Below are positions 19,341-31,304 of a stretch of DNA of 64,000 nucleotides, one piece after another (the first letter of the stretch is position 1; every line of letters begins with the position of its first letter). The DNA comes from Harmothoe impar (taxonomy: Eukaryota > Annelida > Polychaeta > Phyllodocida > Polynoidae), in assembly GCA_947462335.1 (NCBI GenBank), contig OX381719.1, positions 67,321,534 to 67,385,533 on the forward strand, read 5' to 3'. Under the pieces are notes generated by a model. That model was not told the origin of the DNA and searched no databases. It saw only the letters and a list, made by a program, of their open reading frames with translations. A program made the translations under genes and the position numbers.

Positions 19341-19735
19341 GGCCAGACCAAAAAAAAAAGTTGGTCAATGGATTTCGCGCACCTTATTTTCTGAAATGGA
19401 AACTCTATTTTTTTTTTGAAAAAAATTTGTCAAAGGATTTCACTCGCCTCATTTTTTTTTCAAAATTGAGAAAAAATCTATTTTTCTCAAATTTTCTTCC
19501 AGTATTTAAATCCCCCCAGATCAACCATTGACTTTTTATGTTAGGGGTCCACTAGGAACTTTTGTCAGAGGCTGGTTTAAAAAAAATTAAAATTGTCCCT
19601 CGCTCCAGTTTTTCACTGACACAATCCATTGACAAAAATAAATTATTAAAAAGTAAAAAAAAAAAAAAAAATCACTCGCTCGCACCATTTTTTGAAAAGT
19701 GAAATCCATTGACCATCTTTTTTTTTGGTGTGGCC
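19341..19735. repeat. MITE family 3, 395 bp
   Basis: Inverted ends of about 36 bases: GGCCAGACCAAAAAAAAAA followed by TTGGTCAATGGATTTC, with the complement at 19701-19735. The inside is A/T-rich and repeats the GGATTTC/CTCGC motif. It is flanked by a direct repeat of about 30 bases (19309-19339 and 19752-19784, AGTACTSTCAGACAATCAGT core), far longer than a usual target duplication. Confidence 0.7.
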
Positions 19736-20689
19736 GAGGTACCAACTGTGTGTCAGTACTGTCAGACAATCAGTGATATACTCATCTCAGGGAACTGGTC
19801 GGTTTTGTTATGATATCACCCTGATTCTTACTGGATGAAAGATGAGGGCTGTTTCTGAATACAACCACTGCACTGTTTCCGAATACAACCATTTTTTTTG
19901 AGTTTTGAAAGAGTTTTATTGAGTTTCTCACAATATACAAAAAGTGATATGTTGAAGTCAATATGTATCAAAAGTATCAGTATTCAATATCAGATCAAAC
20001 AGTTTTCACATTTGTTAATACAATGTAATATGAAGTGTATGAGATGAAAAGTTCGATGGTGAATGAAGTAGAAAAACACAAGACTAGACATGACGGAATA
20101 TTGGCTATAAGACACACAGACATTAGATAACTAGCCGAGGGTAGAGAAAAAAAAGTGTCGGAAAAACAAAACAATTTCACATAATTCTAGGAATACCATA
20201 TTCGCTTTCAGCAATAAGGGGCTCTTGTGATTGGCATCCTCACACATTAGACATAATTTCAATTTGTCATTTCGGTATGACAAATATGTCCCAGCCAGTC
20301 TCAGAGTGCGCACACTCATATCAATGTGATGTACGGTAATTTTTGGATTTTTTAGATCCCAGTCCACTGCTACACAAAAATGTAGGAAAAATACAAGCAA
20401 CAGATAATAATATCCTACAAGTTTTGTTTTCATTGAGCTTGAATTTATAATTCCATAGGCAATATAAGTAGCCAGCTCAGGTAAGGGTAACACAAATGTT
20501 ATCTGAACTACAATAAAACTCTAATATCTCACGTTCAGATGGTTGTTTTCAGGTGATTCTAAACCAGCAATCTCCCGTCCACCACCAAGAGTATGTGGCC
20601 TCAGGTGATGCCTTAGCTAGTCACCTCCCATTGCCACATCTCTAATAAATATTACAGAAATCGGTGACCTACTAACTGTCAGTCTCCAA

Positions 20690-23600
20690 ATTCTTAAAGT
20701 TCTTAACATTTGAATTACACTTGACACCACTCAATATGTCTTTTTTAGCTAACTAAAAGGTCAACAGACATCTCCGACAAATTGACTCCTCGTCTCCCCC
20801 AGAGTCCGTAAAGGCCAAACTGTCTTCTTCAATGAACGATAATTCAGGTAGCTCATCATCATTCTTCACGTGCAGATTTTCAAGCCTCCTTATTCTCAAC
20901 TTGAATTTGTCCTTCGTTTCCGATTTGTGATACCATTCTCCTAGAAGTTTCCACAGTTCATTTCCTCGATATAGAGGTGATTTTTTGTAGCCTTGCAATT
21001 TGGCGCGCTTAACATTAAATTTTATTTTTTCAGTACTTCTAGTAACCCTTTCACCTCTTCTATGGTCCAACATTGAATCCACAGATGAATATTTATACAT
21101 AAGGGTTAATGACATTTCATCTCGCCTCCTATCTAACATAGGTAGGCCAGACTTTGAATGTAATTCAGCCTCACTCAAGTATGTCTGCTTACACCTGTAG
21201 CATATTCTCAAACCCCTATTTTGCATACGCTGCAATTTTGGTAGGGTTGTGTCATTGCAACCACTGTATATAAAACTACAATAATCAAACAGGCTCATTA
21301 TCATAATACTATAGACTAAGATAGACGCTCTTAGCATTAATAAGTGCCTTAATTTGGCAAACCGAAACAGTCTACAGTTAACCTTCTGGATCACATCTTT
21401 CACAGCTTGCTCCATACTCAGGTGGCTGTCCAGAGTGACACCAAGATACATATATTCATTTACAGTACTAAGCACCTTTTCATCTAATGTGAAGGCACCC
21501 AACCTGAATTTGGGCAATTTTCTACTAGACCCAAACCACATTGTCTTGGTTTTGTCAGTATTTATCGTTAACCTTTTAGTTTTACACCATTTTGAGACAT
21601 TATTCAGATCAGACTGCAATCTTTCATGAGAGAGTTCATGCCTGTTACTAGAAGTATAGAACACCAAATCATCAGCGTACATCAAGAATTTGGACTCCTC
21701 AATGACCTTTGTTATGTCATTCACATACATAATAAAAAGCAAGGGCCCCAGGACTGAACCCTGGGGTACGCCATAGGTCACAGGCAAAGGGTCAGATTTA
21801 AAATCCCCAATTTTAATATACTGCCTCCTATCCATGAGATAACTGCTTAACCAGTCGCATGTGGTTTTGTGTAAACCAAGCCCCAGGATTATCTCAAGCA
21901 GGTAGGTATGAGATACACTGTCAAAGGCTTTCTTCAAATCAAGGAAACAGGAGGCAGTCACATGACCTCTATCAACATTGTCATAGAGGTCATTTACAAA
22001 GGTAAAAATAGTGTCTCCCGTACCCTTACCTTGCCTGTAACCAAATTGCTTATCAGAAAGGAAGTCCAGCTTCTCTAGTACTTCTGTCAAGTGGCAATGC
22101 ATTAACTTTTCCGCTAGCTTGGAGGGTACTGATAGCAGCGAGATTGGACGCCAGTTTGACACCAATCTTTCATTCCGCAATTTTGGTATCGGATTCACCC
22201 TAGCCGTTTTCCAAACAGTAGGGAAAATACCTGTATCAAAACTGAGTTGGTACAACCAAGTCATTTGAGCAATCAGGTTCTTCAAGGCCAACTTTAAGAT
22301 GTCACATCTTAGGTGTTCTATACCTGAAGTCTTATTAACATTTATTTCATTTACAAGGTATGTTACAGACTCCTCGCTCACTTTAATCTTACTAAACACC
22401 TGGTCAGACATGCCCATGACAGTTTGTCTGGGAGGGTGTCCCCCCCTAGTCAAGTCATCATTGAGTACTTGTCCTATCCCAGCAAAATACTCGTTCATGT
22501 AATCAACTGAGTGCTGGTTGCTTTTGACCTCACCATCATTGGCAGTAATCATGGGAGGAAAGACTTCACCCTCAGGCTAGATCACACTATTTATAGTGCG
22601 CCAGAACCTTTTGGGGTCATCTTTGTTTTCTTCTAACTCATCTTTCACATAATTAGCTTTTGCATATTTACAACTTAAATTTATGCGCCGGCGTAGCTTC
22701 CGGGCTTTATTTAAATACGTGTCATTATTTGTTTTTAGAAATAAGTCCACATTTTCTTCACGCTCAAGAATTAGACTTCTGATGTCATTATTCATCCACT
22801 TATTACCCATATCTCGCACTTCTTTGGTGGTCAGAGGACAGCGTCCATCTAAATAGCACTCAATATGGGATTGGATAAAATCCCAAGCCTCGCTTGGATC
22901 AATTAGTTCATAAAACTCTGACCAATTAGCATCCTCAATCCATTCCAAAAATAGATCCTCATCAAAATTTCGATAAGACCTAGTAGTGATCGTCTTTTCT
23001 GTTACTGCACTTGACTGCAAAGTGTACGCAATACACAGGCAAATGATCACTAACCAGGAGGTTTAGAACACCTGAAGTCATACAATTATCATAAGTGGTC
23101 ATGATATTATCAAGACATGCTATCCTCCACCGGTACGGGCGAGTACACTGGTGAATCAATTTATGTAAACCATAAAATTTACACAAATCTGTCAGACATA
23201 TAGTAGCAGCCGCCTTTTCAGACAGAGTATTTATATTAACATCTCCCATGCACCATAGCTCCACATTATCTGGGCTGATAGTCTTATAGACTGTTTCAAT
23301 ATGACTTAAGAAATTACACATCTTGCCTCAAGGTGGGCGATACACAGTTACCAATCTCATAATCCGGTGATTCGGAATCGCAATGTCCAAGACAAAGCAT
23401 TCTATGTCACTATTACAAATACTCAAACCAGTTACAATCTTGGTTACCGGTGCTAATTCGTGTCTCAAGTAAACAACTAAGCCGCCACCTTTCTTTTTGG
23501 TGGATCTATTTCGCCTAAATAACTTCATGCCACTCCACTGTACTAAGTCACTATCAATGCCAGCGTGTAGCCAGGTCTCAGACATTGTCACTATATCTGT

Positions 23601-24150
23601 GCCCGACAACTTTCCAAAAGTCTCATCCTTTTTACCATACATACTTTGTGTGTTTAGATGCACAACCTTGAACCCCTTAATGTCCATAAAATCCTTGACA
23701 AGTGTTGTTGACATTCCGACAAAATTTCAATATAGATAACACAAAACAAAAATACAAGAATTTGATCCCCTAGTTAATTTAACTCGGGGATCTGATGGAC
23801 CCCTATAGATTACCCAACCTAATGTACTATAGTGGTAACTTACACAGAGTGCACCGCCCTGATGGAGAGTTAAAAGTCGAATAAATACACACACTCCACA
23901 CTAATAGGGACTCCAAAGGGTACAGGCAAAAGATGACAAGATAATAATATAATACTGTTGATGACAAGTTTATCATCATACATTGAATACCATAGTGGTG
24001 TTTTTATATATACATATTTACATACAGAATTGATTGATAGTCAATCGATCACAGCTTAAATCTTAATTACTAACATAATAATAACAATGAGCTAGGATTC
24101 CAAGGATCCTGATAAATAATAATGAGTAATGAAATTATAAAGATTATATT
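20690..24150 (-). mobile_element. LINE-B, degenerate APE-type LINE
   Basis: Bounded by the coding remains below plus presumed UTRs; ends are approximate. The 3' side (20690-20752) is short and AT-rich. The 5' side (23715-24150) is AT-rich, contains no ORF, and lies next to the left end of element E2. Confidence 0.65.
20753..23714 (-). pseudogene. LINE-B endonuclease-reverse transcriptase, broken
   Basis: Four frames together make one ORF2-type protein. 23714-23328 has HLNTQSM, MSETWL and TVYRPP, then an in-frame stop. 23321-22980 has GDVNIN and the SDHLPV motif of the endonuclease. A frame change near 22990-23050 leads into 23050-22577, the linker region, which ends in a stop. 22552-20753 (599 codons) is the reverse transcriptase: RPISLLSVPSKLAEK, FLDLKKAFDSVSH, GVPQGSVLGPLLF and the catalytic YADD. 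At least three lesions make it inactive. It is a different family from LINE-A. Confidence 0.88.
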
Positions 24151-24172
24151 ATATTTAGTAGGGATCTGATGT

Positions 24173-24178
24173 GATGTG
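24173..24178. repeat. Left target-site duplication of E2 (GATGTG)
   Basis: GATGTG directly precedes the terminal AGTAGTATTG and recurs at 38835-38840 directly after the complementary right terminus. Six bases is the usual Polinton/Maverick duplication length. Confidence 0.8.
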
Positions 24179-24926
24179 AGTAGTATTGTATGTATCGGAA
24201 CGGGACTATAGTTAAGTACTGTTTATTACTCAATCGACATGCAGCCAATCAGAGGCCTCCCTTTTGGTGGGAAATTCAAAAGCAGCCAATGAGAGGCCTC
24301 CCTTTTGGCGGGAAATTCAAATAGGTCACGTGACCGGAAGTGACCTACTTCCGGTCATGTGACCTTTGGGCGGGAAATTCAAATAGGTCACGTGACCGGA
24401 AGTGACCTACTTAAGAGGGTCACGTGACCACCATGTTGGCGGGAAATTCAAATAGGTCACGTGACTGGAAGTGACCTACTTAAGGGGGTCACGTGACTAC
24501 TAGGTTGGCGCGAATTTCAAAATAAGTCACTTGAGATTTTTATGGATAAATAAATTTTAAAAAAGAAAAAAGCAAGCTGAAAGCTTGCTAAAAAATAATT
24601 TAAAAATGTGGCTCTTTTTTTTTAGGGGGGGGAGGGGCACTCTGGGGGGCACTCTTTAAGATGCATGGGGGGGAGGGGGGGAGGGGGGGGAGGGGGGGAG
24701 GGGGGAGGGGAGGGGAAGGGTTTTTAAGAGTGAGACTCGCTTCTCTGCCCTCTCTTTTAGAGGGCAGAGAGGCGAGTCTACTGGTTCGTCTACTTACAAT
24801 GAAATGTATCATGATTGCGTTTATGATGATGTGCATCATGATGTGACTATCTTACAACTCTATAAGAAATAAGCAAGGTCTCTCTCCTATACATGGGCGT
24901 ACTTACACTGGCTATTTGTAAACTAA
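24179..24926 (+). repeat. E2 left terminal inverted repeat (TIR-A), enhancer-like
   Basis: From the end inward: two CAGCCAATSAGAGG CCAAT boxes each followed by an E2F-like GGYGGGAAATTC; several GGTCACGTGACC palindromes (exact CLEAR/E-box) joined to ACCGGAAGTG ETS-like sites and to more GGCGGGAAATTC; an AGCAAGCT...AGCTTGCT hairpin; a long G run with short breaks (24668-24720, G-quadruplex prone); and a hairpin of AGAGGGCAGAGAGGCGAG with its complement (about 24731-24780). Short frames across the G run encode only Gly/Arg or Pro repeats and are not genes. Confidence 0.85.
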
Positions 24927-25873
24927 TGAATGCGACTTCCTCGTTAAAATCAGTATCTACAACTCTTTCAATCCTAAGGCTTTTTTTTGAGTTTATTCTT
25001 TTGTTCAATTTTGGGCCCACCATAAAAGAGGAATAGGCCCTCGCTTGCTCATCAGAGCCGGGGTGTAGAAGGCCCCTGCCCTGTCGGGTACGTTCTGAGA
25101 TAGATCGCCCTCTGGTACGTTTTGGTTGGTTTGGAGCTCTCAGTCGACTGTCTTATGCACCCGAAAAAAACCAGACTTTCGGTGTCTCATGATAAAACTG
25201 GTGCGTTATACTAAGTGCTGGATTACTTTCTCATTTTTTTATTGTTCTATCCGATGCTTATTTAATTTTTGCACTGATAAAAACGGCTAGCTTGTACAAA
25301 CACGTGTTCTATTTAAGCGTTAAGTGTAGAAAATGAACAGAACAGTGCACAGAAAATAGAGCTACCGACTACATTTCGCCCAGTCACTCAGCGGAGAACA
25401 AAAGAACTACTGACGTAGTGTACCCGCTATTCCGACAGTTGGCGCCACCGTTCGAATCTTTATACTTTTCCCGCGTGCGACATGAAGCCCTGGGGTGGGT
25501 ACTGGCTGTTTGGTTGTAGGTACCGAAACATAAAAAACTACAGCCAGCCAATGTCATGGTGAGACAGCTCTCTTATTCCCCCTTGAGTAGCGTCCGTAGG
25601 GCCTATGACAAAACCTAGTCCCGTACACTGAGCAGCTTCAGGTCTGAAGGCTCATACAGAAAAAAGGGTGGGTGTGTGGGTGTGTGGGTGTGTGGGTTGC
25701 TTTACGCCTTAGTTAACAGCTATGGTCATTTCAAGGGCGGTGATGGTGATCGAATCTATGGCCCTTTTACCGAGACAAGGGTTTCTTTTACATCCCACAC
25801 TACATAGGGGTGTGTGGGTGTGTGGGTCTGTGTGTGTCTGTTCGGTCTGTGTGTGCACGCGTCTTGCACTCCG

Positions 25874-25951
25874 GAACATGTTCAGACACGCTCGAACCTG
25901 CTCGGACGTGCCTGGACAGGTCTCACACGCCGACCGTGTCTGAACATGTTT
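25874..25951 (+). promoter_or_regulatory. Array of p53-family-like decamers
   Basis: Five decamers in a row with no spacer (25874-25923) all fit RRRCNNGYYY. The first is GAACATGTTC; the core tetramers are CATG, CACG, CCTG, CGTG and CAGG. After an 8-base gap come a near match (25932-25941) and GAACATGTTT (25942-25951). The outer ends also form a perfect 16-base inverted repeat, AACATGTTCAGACACG. Contiguous RRRCWWGYYY decamers are the layout of p53-family response elements; binding is not shown. Confidence 0.5.
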
Positions 25952-26111
25952 TCACCTTATAGCTGCTGCCGATGCTGCTACCGCTGCTGCCGATGCTGCT
26001 GATGTTAGTAGTCGCGTCGACAAAGAATCGTCATTTGTCACACTTAAGCCTCTAGTTAAATGCACGGCGGGTAGTAAGGCTACCAACGCGACGACCGGAT
26101 CGCGCTCTTGC

Positions 26112-26144
26112 TTAAAGGTGCACCTCAACTCAGTGCGCCTTTAA
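26112..26144. repeat. MITE family 2, ends only
   Basis: The two inverted ends of family 2 (TTAAAGGTGCACC and TCAGTGCGCCTTTAA) are joined with almost nothing between them, a deletion product inside E2. Confidence 0.6.
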
Positions 26145-26579
26145 CACCCGTCCCAAATAGGTAAAGTTCCTGACGCAGCACAGCACCTCCCACCAGTAGC
26201 CAATCAGCGCGCCGAACGCCGGACACACCCCCACCGTGTGAGCCTCTAAGTAGGTCACACGAACCATACTAAGATACCGACAGGACTAATTGGTCCGTCC
26301 GCGGTGGCTGCGAGAGATTGCGCGCCGTCTAAATTCACTGCCATGATTGGCAGAGGGGGGGGCTGATTACCCCTCGTCGGATGAATTGCGGCGGAACCAC
26401 AATCAATTTTTTGCTGTTTTAGATAAAAAGAGATCCAGAGCTATCCGCTCGTCCAAGAATTATTTTTCTATCAGCCCGGGATCACCCCCAAATTCAGGCC
26501 TAAAGTCCAAAAACCCAAAATTTTTTTCCTATGGGATTTTAAGGTTGAAGCGTTTTTTGTGACCCCAAGGAGCAGCTCA

Positions 26580-26690
26580 CGGGTTCGAACCCTGTAAACG
26601 CCTTGACGCGCTTTCGTCGCCTAAGGCGCCTGTGGCTAGACGTCTTGACTAAAACTTAGTGAGGGTTCGAACCCGGAACGTCTATATTAG
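26580..26690 (+). other. tRNA-like relics with two B boxes
   Basis: GGGTTCGAACCC occurs at about 26580 and 26663, each a perfect RNA polymerase III B box. A TAGACGT...ACGTCTA pair brackets the second. No complete cloverleaf can be built: the D arm is missing or displaced. Probably tRNA-derived debris rather than a working tRNA gene. Confidence 0.35.
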
Positions 26691-28207
26691 CCGCCTAATT
26701 TCAACTAGCCCCGAAAACGAGAGTATCACATCTATATAGGTCACCCATGTTAGCCTTGGTTTAAGTGCGTGCAGAACCGTGTATTGTGCATTTATGCAGC
26801 ATACAGATATGGAGACATGCTGCTACAGTGTCAAATTGATTGACATTGTATGTAACTGGACATGAAGAAGGATATTTTTACTTAGTTTTCTAAAAAGAGG
26901 GTAGTTCTCGGTACTCCTCCAGCAGCAGTGGTAGGGGAGTCGGACAGGTACTTAACCCTATTTATAGGGGCGCTAAGGTAGGGAGTTTGATAAATTTTTG
27001 AAAAATGAGTTAAAAAATACATAGTGGTTCCATTAGTATAGATCTCTATGAGAGCTTTTCAGATCTGCTTAGATCCAGAAATATCATGGTGAATGCATCT
27101 GAACATATTTCCCATTTCTGTGATCTAGGCAGGAGAGGGGCACTTTCACAGCAGTTAGGGGTTCTGTAGCTCTGGCCCTAGGCACCCTTCTAACTCAGAC
27201 AGAACAGGTTTACTTAAAATGGCTAGGGTCATTGTTGGGCAGAGGCACATACATCTGGATTTCACATACGTCTTCAAGAACACAATTACCAACATCCCCA
27301 TGGTAACAAGTTTTAACAACTCATATTTATTTATTACATTTTGACATGAAGAATGTCACCATAATATTGTAGGCTACAGAAAACAGAGACTCTTATCTTT
27401 CTCCACTAATGACTCCATTCATGTTGACTGCCATGATATTGTGATTAAAATGAGGGGTTTGTGTTTTTTTATAGCTCAAGAAATGAGGTCAGGAGGGCTA
27501 TTTTTATGCAATGCACCAGTGGGGGTGCTATTAGGAAGGGTGCATATTTGATCACAGAAACGGGCAGACTACAGCGGCAGCGCTATTTTGAACTCTCTAG
27601 AGGCTAAGGGTTTGAGATGAACGTGTCCCATCACTAGTGTCACTAAGGGGGAAAATGTAGGGGCACCGTAATTGATACAATCGGACTCTTGGGACCATAG
27701 ACTACTAGGAATTTTTTTTTTTTAATTTGACCACCCGCAAGGCTGGAATTTGAAGGAAGAGTTGAGGCGCCTACTTATACAGTAATTGAGAATTTTTTAT
27801 TCATGTCACATGTTGATTTTTAAGAATGGTCTAATGACACAGATAGCGCTAAACTTAAAGACCTACTCCCCGCCCCCTTAGTCTTTCTATACTGAATCCG
27901 GGACTTGCCGGCGAGGCCGACAAAGGGCTGACCTAATGAGCTCACAGCTGGACTAGATACCCAATGTTTTGGATTGGAGAAATCAGCAGAGCAATAAAAG
28001 CGTGGTGAGGCTGGTGTTATTTTCAAGGGTGGCCCCTGTGAGTTGTAAAATTGGTGCTAAATGTGGTAACCAAGAGGATGCTAAGTTTATTGATATTGTC
28101 CGTTAATGATACTTAAGGTGGGTGTTGTCTAAACTTTTAATTGATATTACCAATGTGGCCAATAATGACTTCACAGTTGGGGCCTTCGCCCGCAGGTCCC
28201 AGATTCA

Positions 28208-29055
28208 GGGTATTCTTTGTTTATTGTGTGGCCCCTAAAGAGGGGCCGACTAACTCCTTAGAGTTAGTTAGATGCTGCCGCTGTGCTATGCAACATCAGC
28301 GTAATTAATTACGCCTCATGTTGGGCAGCATGGATCACTTGATGGGTGATACCTCAAAGCACAAACATGGCAGAGCCGTGTGTGGCATGCGAGGACCAGT
28401 GGGTCAGGGGTGATCCGTTGCAGACAGAATACCGATCCGTGTGAGGTTCTGACTTTCTATAGCTTTTTATAAAGCCTTAGATATGGTGTGGTATTTTTCA
28501 TCTCGCTATATTTTAGTTGGTATTTAAGGAAACCGCCTCATTTCTATCAGAAATACACAATATTGAATTGTTTTTATATTTTAATATATTAGAAGCGCGC
28601 TTTGTTGCCTATATAGCTCATTATGCGTTGAAATGCTCGCGAGCATCGTAGGAATGTACAAAACCCCTATTGTGGCGCCATCTGACGAAAGAGCGGGGAA
28701 CTATACTAGCGCGTTCTTTATTCACATCTTTGACAGGGACTTGGTTGGTTGTTGGGCTGCTTTACGCCCTAATTAACAGCTGAGGTCATTTCAAGGGGGG
28801 TGATGGTGATCGAATGTATGGATGACTGAAGGTGGAAAGCACACCCCTACACTTTTACCGAGGCAATGGAGCTGCTCAAAGGGTGTGGCGAGCTAGACTG
28901 GAGGATGTAATAACTAGGCGGCAGAGGGGACAAAAAGACAATCTCGTAGTAGTAGGTCTACTTGGATCTTGAGTAGCCGCCCTTGTGGTTATAATTACCT
29001 AGACTAGTTGGCTCTGCCAGCCTGGTCAAGTGAAAATTGGTAAGGAGACTATGAA
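28208..29055 (+). repeat. Non-coding module M, copy 1
   Basis: First of four copies (others at 29527, 33731 and 35047). Conserved points in order: TTTGTTTATTGTGTGGCCCC, which begins a GGCCCCT/AGGGGCC hairpin; an AATTAATTA-centred hairpin; GTGATCCGTTGCAGA; GTTCTGACTTT; TGGCGCCATCTGAC; and ACAATCTCGTAGTAGTAGGT. Copies within a unit differ widely while these points persist. No ORF is supported; a 66-codon frame at 29280-29480 lacks an ATG. Confidence 0.65.
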
Positions 29056-29526
29056 CTAAGCTAAGCTCGGATTTTAAAATGGTCTATAAAAGTATAATAA
29101 AACTATAGCGCACCCTCTTAGATTTGATGATAAGACACAGCCTACTAGGTATACGCATTTGTACAAGGGTATCATTGTGTATAAAATGCTCTTTTGGTAC
29201 ATCATCCCGACTCTACACGAGCACTATTTTCAACGACAGATAGTGCTGTAGTGAATTTCCCATCTCAAGGCGAGCCCCGCTAATTATGGAGACCCTGGAG
29301 TAGGATTAACATTATATCCCAATGTCTGTGGTGGTCATTTATGACATGCAGACTGCACCCTGGAGGTGATAGATCTGACCACAGGCCCGCAATATGGGGC
29401 TCCCCTCTGAGAGTATCAAGGTTTGCGTATAGTCTCCTGCAGTTTAAATCTGTTACCTCCCCCTTTGTCGGCCTCGCCAAAATCCTGGGAGATTCACTTT
29501 AAACTTAAGGCTTACCCTTTTTTATT

Positions 29527-30095
29527 CTTTGTTTATTGTGTGGCCCCTAAAGAGGGGCCGCGGTGTTGATTAATTACACCACATGTTAAGCAACATAAGA
29601 TCAAACCTCCCTCAAAAGCGTCAAGGCTCAAAGTCCTGTTGGACAGGAGCCCTGTGTGGCATTCGAGGACGAATGGTTGAGTGATCCGTTGCAGATGCCG
29701 GTCCGTGAGAAGTTCTGACTTTATATAGCTTTTATATCGCTTTAGTTATGGTGTAGTATTTTCAATCTCGCTATAGTTTAGTTGATATTTCAAAGAATCT
29801 GCCTCATTCTATCAGAAATACACAACGTTGACATGTTTCTTATATTCAATATATTAGAAGTGTGCTTTGTTGCTTATTATAGGTCATTATGCGTTTAAAA
29901 TGTTCGCGAGTATCGTGGAAATGTACAAAAACCCTATTGTGGCGCCATCTGACGAAAAGAGGCGGCAGCAGAGTGGTCAAAAGACAATCTCGTAGTAGTA
30001 GGTCCACTTGGATGTTGAGTAGCCGCCCTTGTGGTTGTAATTACCTAGACTAGTTGACCCTGCCGGCCTGGTCAAGTGAAATTAGTAAGGAGACC
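29527..30095 (+). repeat. Non-coding module M, copy 1b
   Basis: A shorter, diverged copy of module M. It lacks the roughly 230-base insert of copy 1 between the GGCGCCATCTGAC and GGCGGCAG points. The GGCCCCT/AGGGGCC hairpin is kept exactly. Confidence 0.65.
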
Positions 30096-30957
30096 GCCCA
30101 TTAACGTGCTCCACAGTCTTTAGACAGTTAAGCCTATAGTCAAGACCGGAGAATTTGGCGAGACGCCCCTCTGGGAGGTCATAATCCTCAATGTTAGGTG
30201 TTAGCTCATTAACATCAGATACCATATTAACAACCCATTTAAAATGGTCATTTTAAGAGCAACTCACCCTATTCTGACAAAATCCTATTAGCAGGTAACC
30301 TCTGTATAAACCATACTGCAAACATCTGCTACTTCAAGCGTCTGCCTCGTGACTGATAGTGTACAACAAGACGAAGTGGGCAGAGATTAAAAATTGAGGC
30401 TCTTTATATAGCTGAGAGAGCGGCTAATCTGGATCTTCTAAGCTTGTTTTCACCTAGAGCCCCACCCTCTTCCAGAGAGGAATCAAATTGCTTTTCACCT
30501 GGACCCCTTCCACCCCTAATCCATCAGCATGAAAAGACAGATAACAAGTGTAACGTGCGCTACATGTATATGGGATTATAGCTGGTGAAGAGATAAAGCC
30601 AGGTCAACTGTGTATACAAAGTCTACAGGGGGTGATTAACGACAGGTGTGACGCGCCAGCCCGTGGACGGATTATCTTCTAAGCCGACGCTTATTCAACT
30701 AGCCAGCCGCCGTCCGCTCCACTCACCGCGGCAAGAGGAGGTGCTTTTTGTTTTACACTTAAGTCGCTTACCACATGGACTCGTCTCTACCTCACAGACA
30801 GACACATGCCCCCTGTAGCTTTTTTTGTATACACACTCTAATCTCATAACCTCCTGATCCGTTATACAGGTAACGGGTATTCTCTTTTAAATAGCTGCCA
30901 GTCAGCCTGCGGCAGCTGAAAACGACGGTAAGTAGCTTAGCTCTAGAAGCAAGAAGA

Positions 30958-30966
30958 CGTATATAA
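30958..30966 (+). promoter_or_regulatory. TATA box, candidate promoter of the E2 ORF
   Basis: CGTATATAAGG is followed by an ACACGTGTA E-box-like palindrome and lies about 340 bases before the ATG at 31305. The same TATA is kept in unit 2 (36506), although the ORF is gone there. A 7-bp stem AGACTCT/AGAGTCT follows at about 31150. Confidence 0.4.
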
Positions 30967-31304
30967 GGAGGCTGACACGTGTATAGGCGCCTTATAAGTC
31001 GGCAAGGGGTAAATACTAGTGAAAAAGGAAGGCAGGTGTGCAGGTAGCTTTCTAACAGACACGTGTGTGCACTAAGCTGCTTAAGTCTAAACCCACCTGC
31101 AGTAGTCAAGTAGCATGTGAAAACTTACTTAACAGATCACTTAATTGAGTAGAGACTCTGTACTGAGAGAGTCTTTTCAGCCGTTTAAGAGGATTATCTA
31201 GGACAGGGTACATAAGGAGTGAAACGCCGCTCTCACCCATCACACTTTCTCGACCTGCCCTTTATCATCGTAGCATCGTCCACTCCACGCTCGCTCAGCA
31301 TGTT

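Larger units (their letters stand above)
16434..20690. other. Gene-poor host DNA with small transposons
   Basis: No coding region is supported. The stretch holds four small inverted-repeat elements (listed separately), G-rich runs at 17678-17730 and 17845-17860, A/T-rich tracts at 19380-19680, and otherwise unremarkable sequence. Short frames such as 16553-16780 and 17992-18246 have no protein-like features. Confidence 0.7.
24927..28207. other. Unique left interior of E2, no gene
   Basis: No supported ORF. It contains GT-rich microsatellites (25668-25695, 25808-25860), a module around 25693-25780 (GCTTTACGCC, then TTAACAGCT, then GGTGATGGTGATCGAAT) that recurs near 28757 and 34280, the decamer array at 25874, a MITE-end relic at 26112, tRNA-like pieces near 26580-26690, and unremarkable sequence to 28207. 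Confidence 0.65.

Noticed and set aside
24600..24846. Opposed ORFs of Gly/Arg and Pro repeats across the TIR G run, also at 32945-33308 and 38135-38356
   Set aside because: They arise from homopolymer G/C tracts and differ in frame and length among TIR copies.
28660..28690. GGCGCCATCTGAC as an LTR primer-binding site, making module M an LTR
   Set aside because: No TG...CA borders, no matching polypurine tract and no retroviral ORF between copies.
29280..29480. Identical 66-codon ORF also present at 34802-35002
   Set aside because: The identity is explained by the recent unit duplication; the frame starts at TTG and has no upstream ATG or domain.
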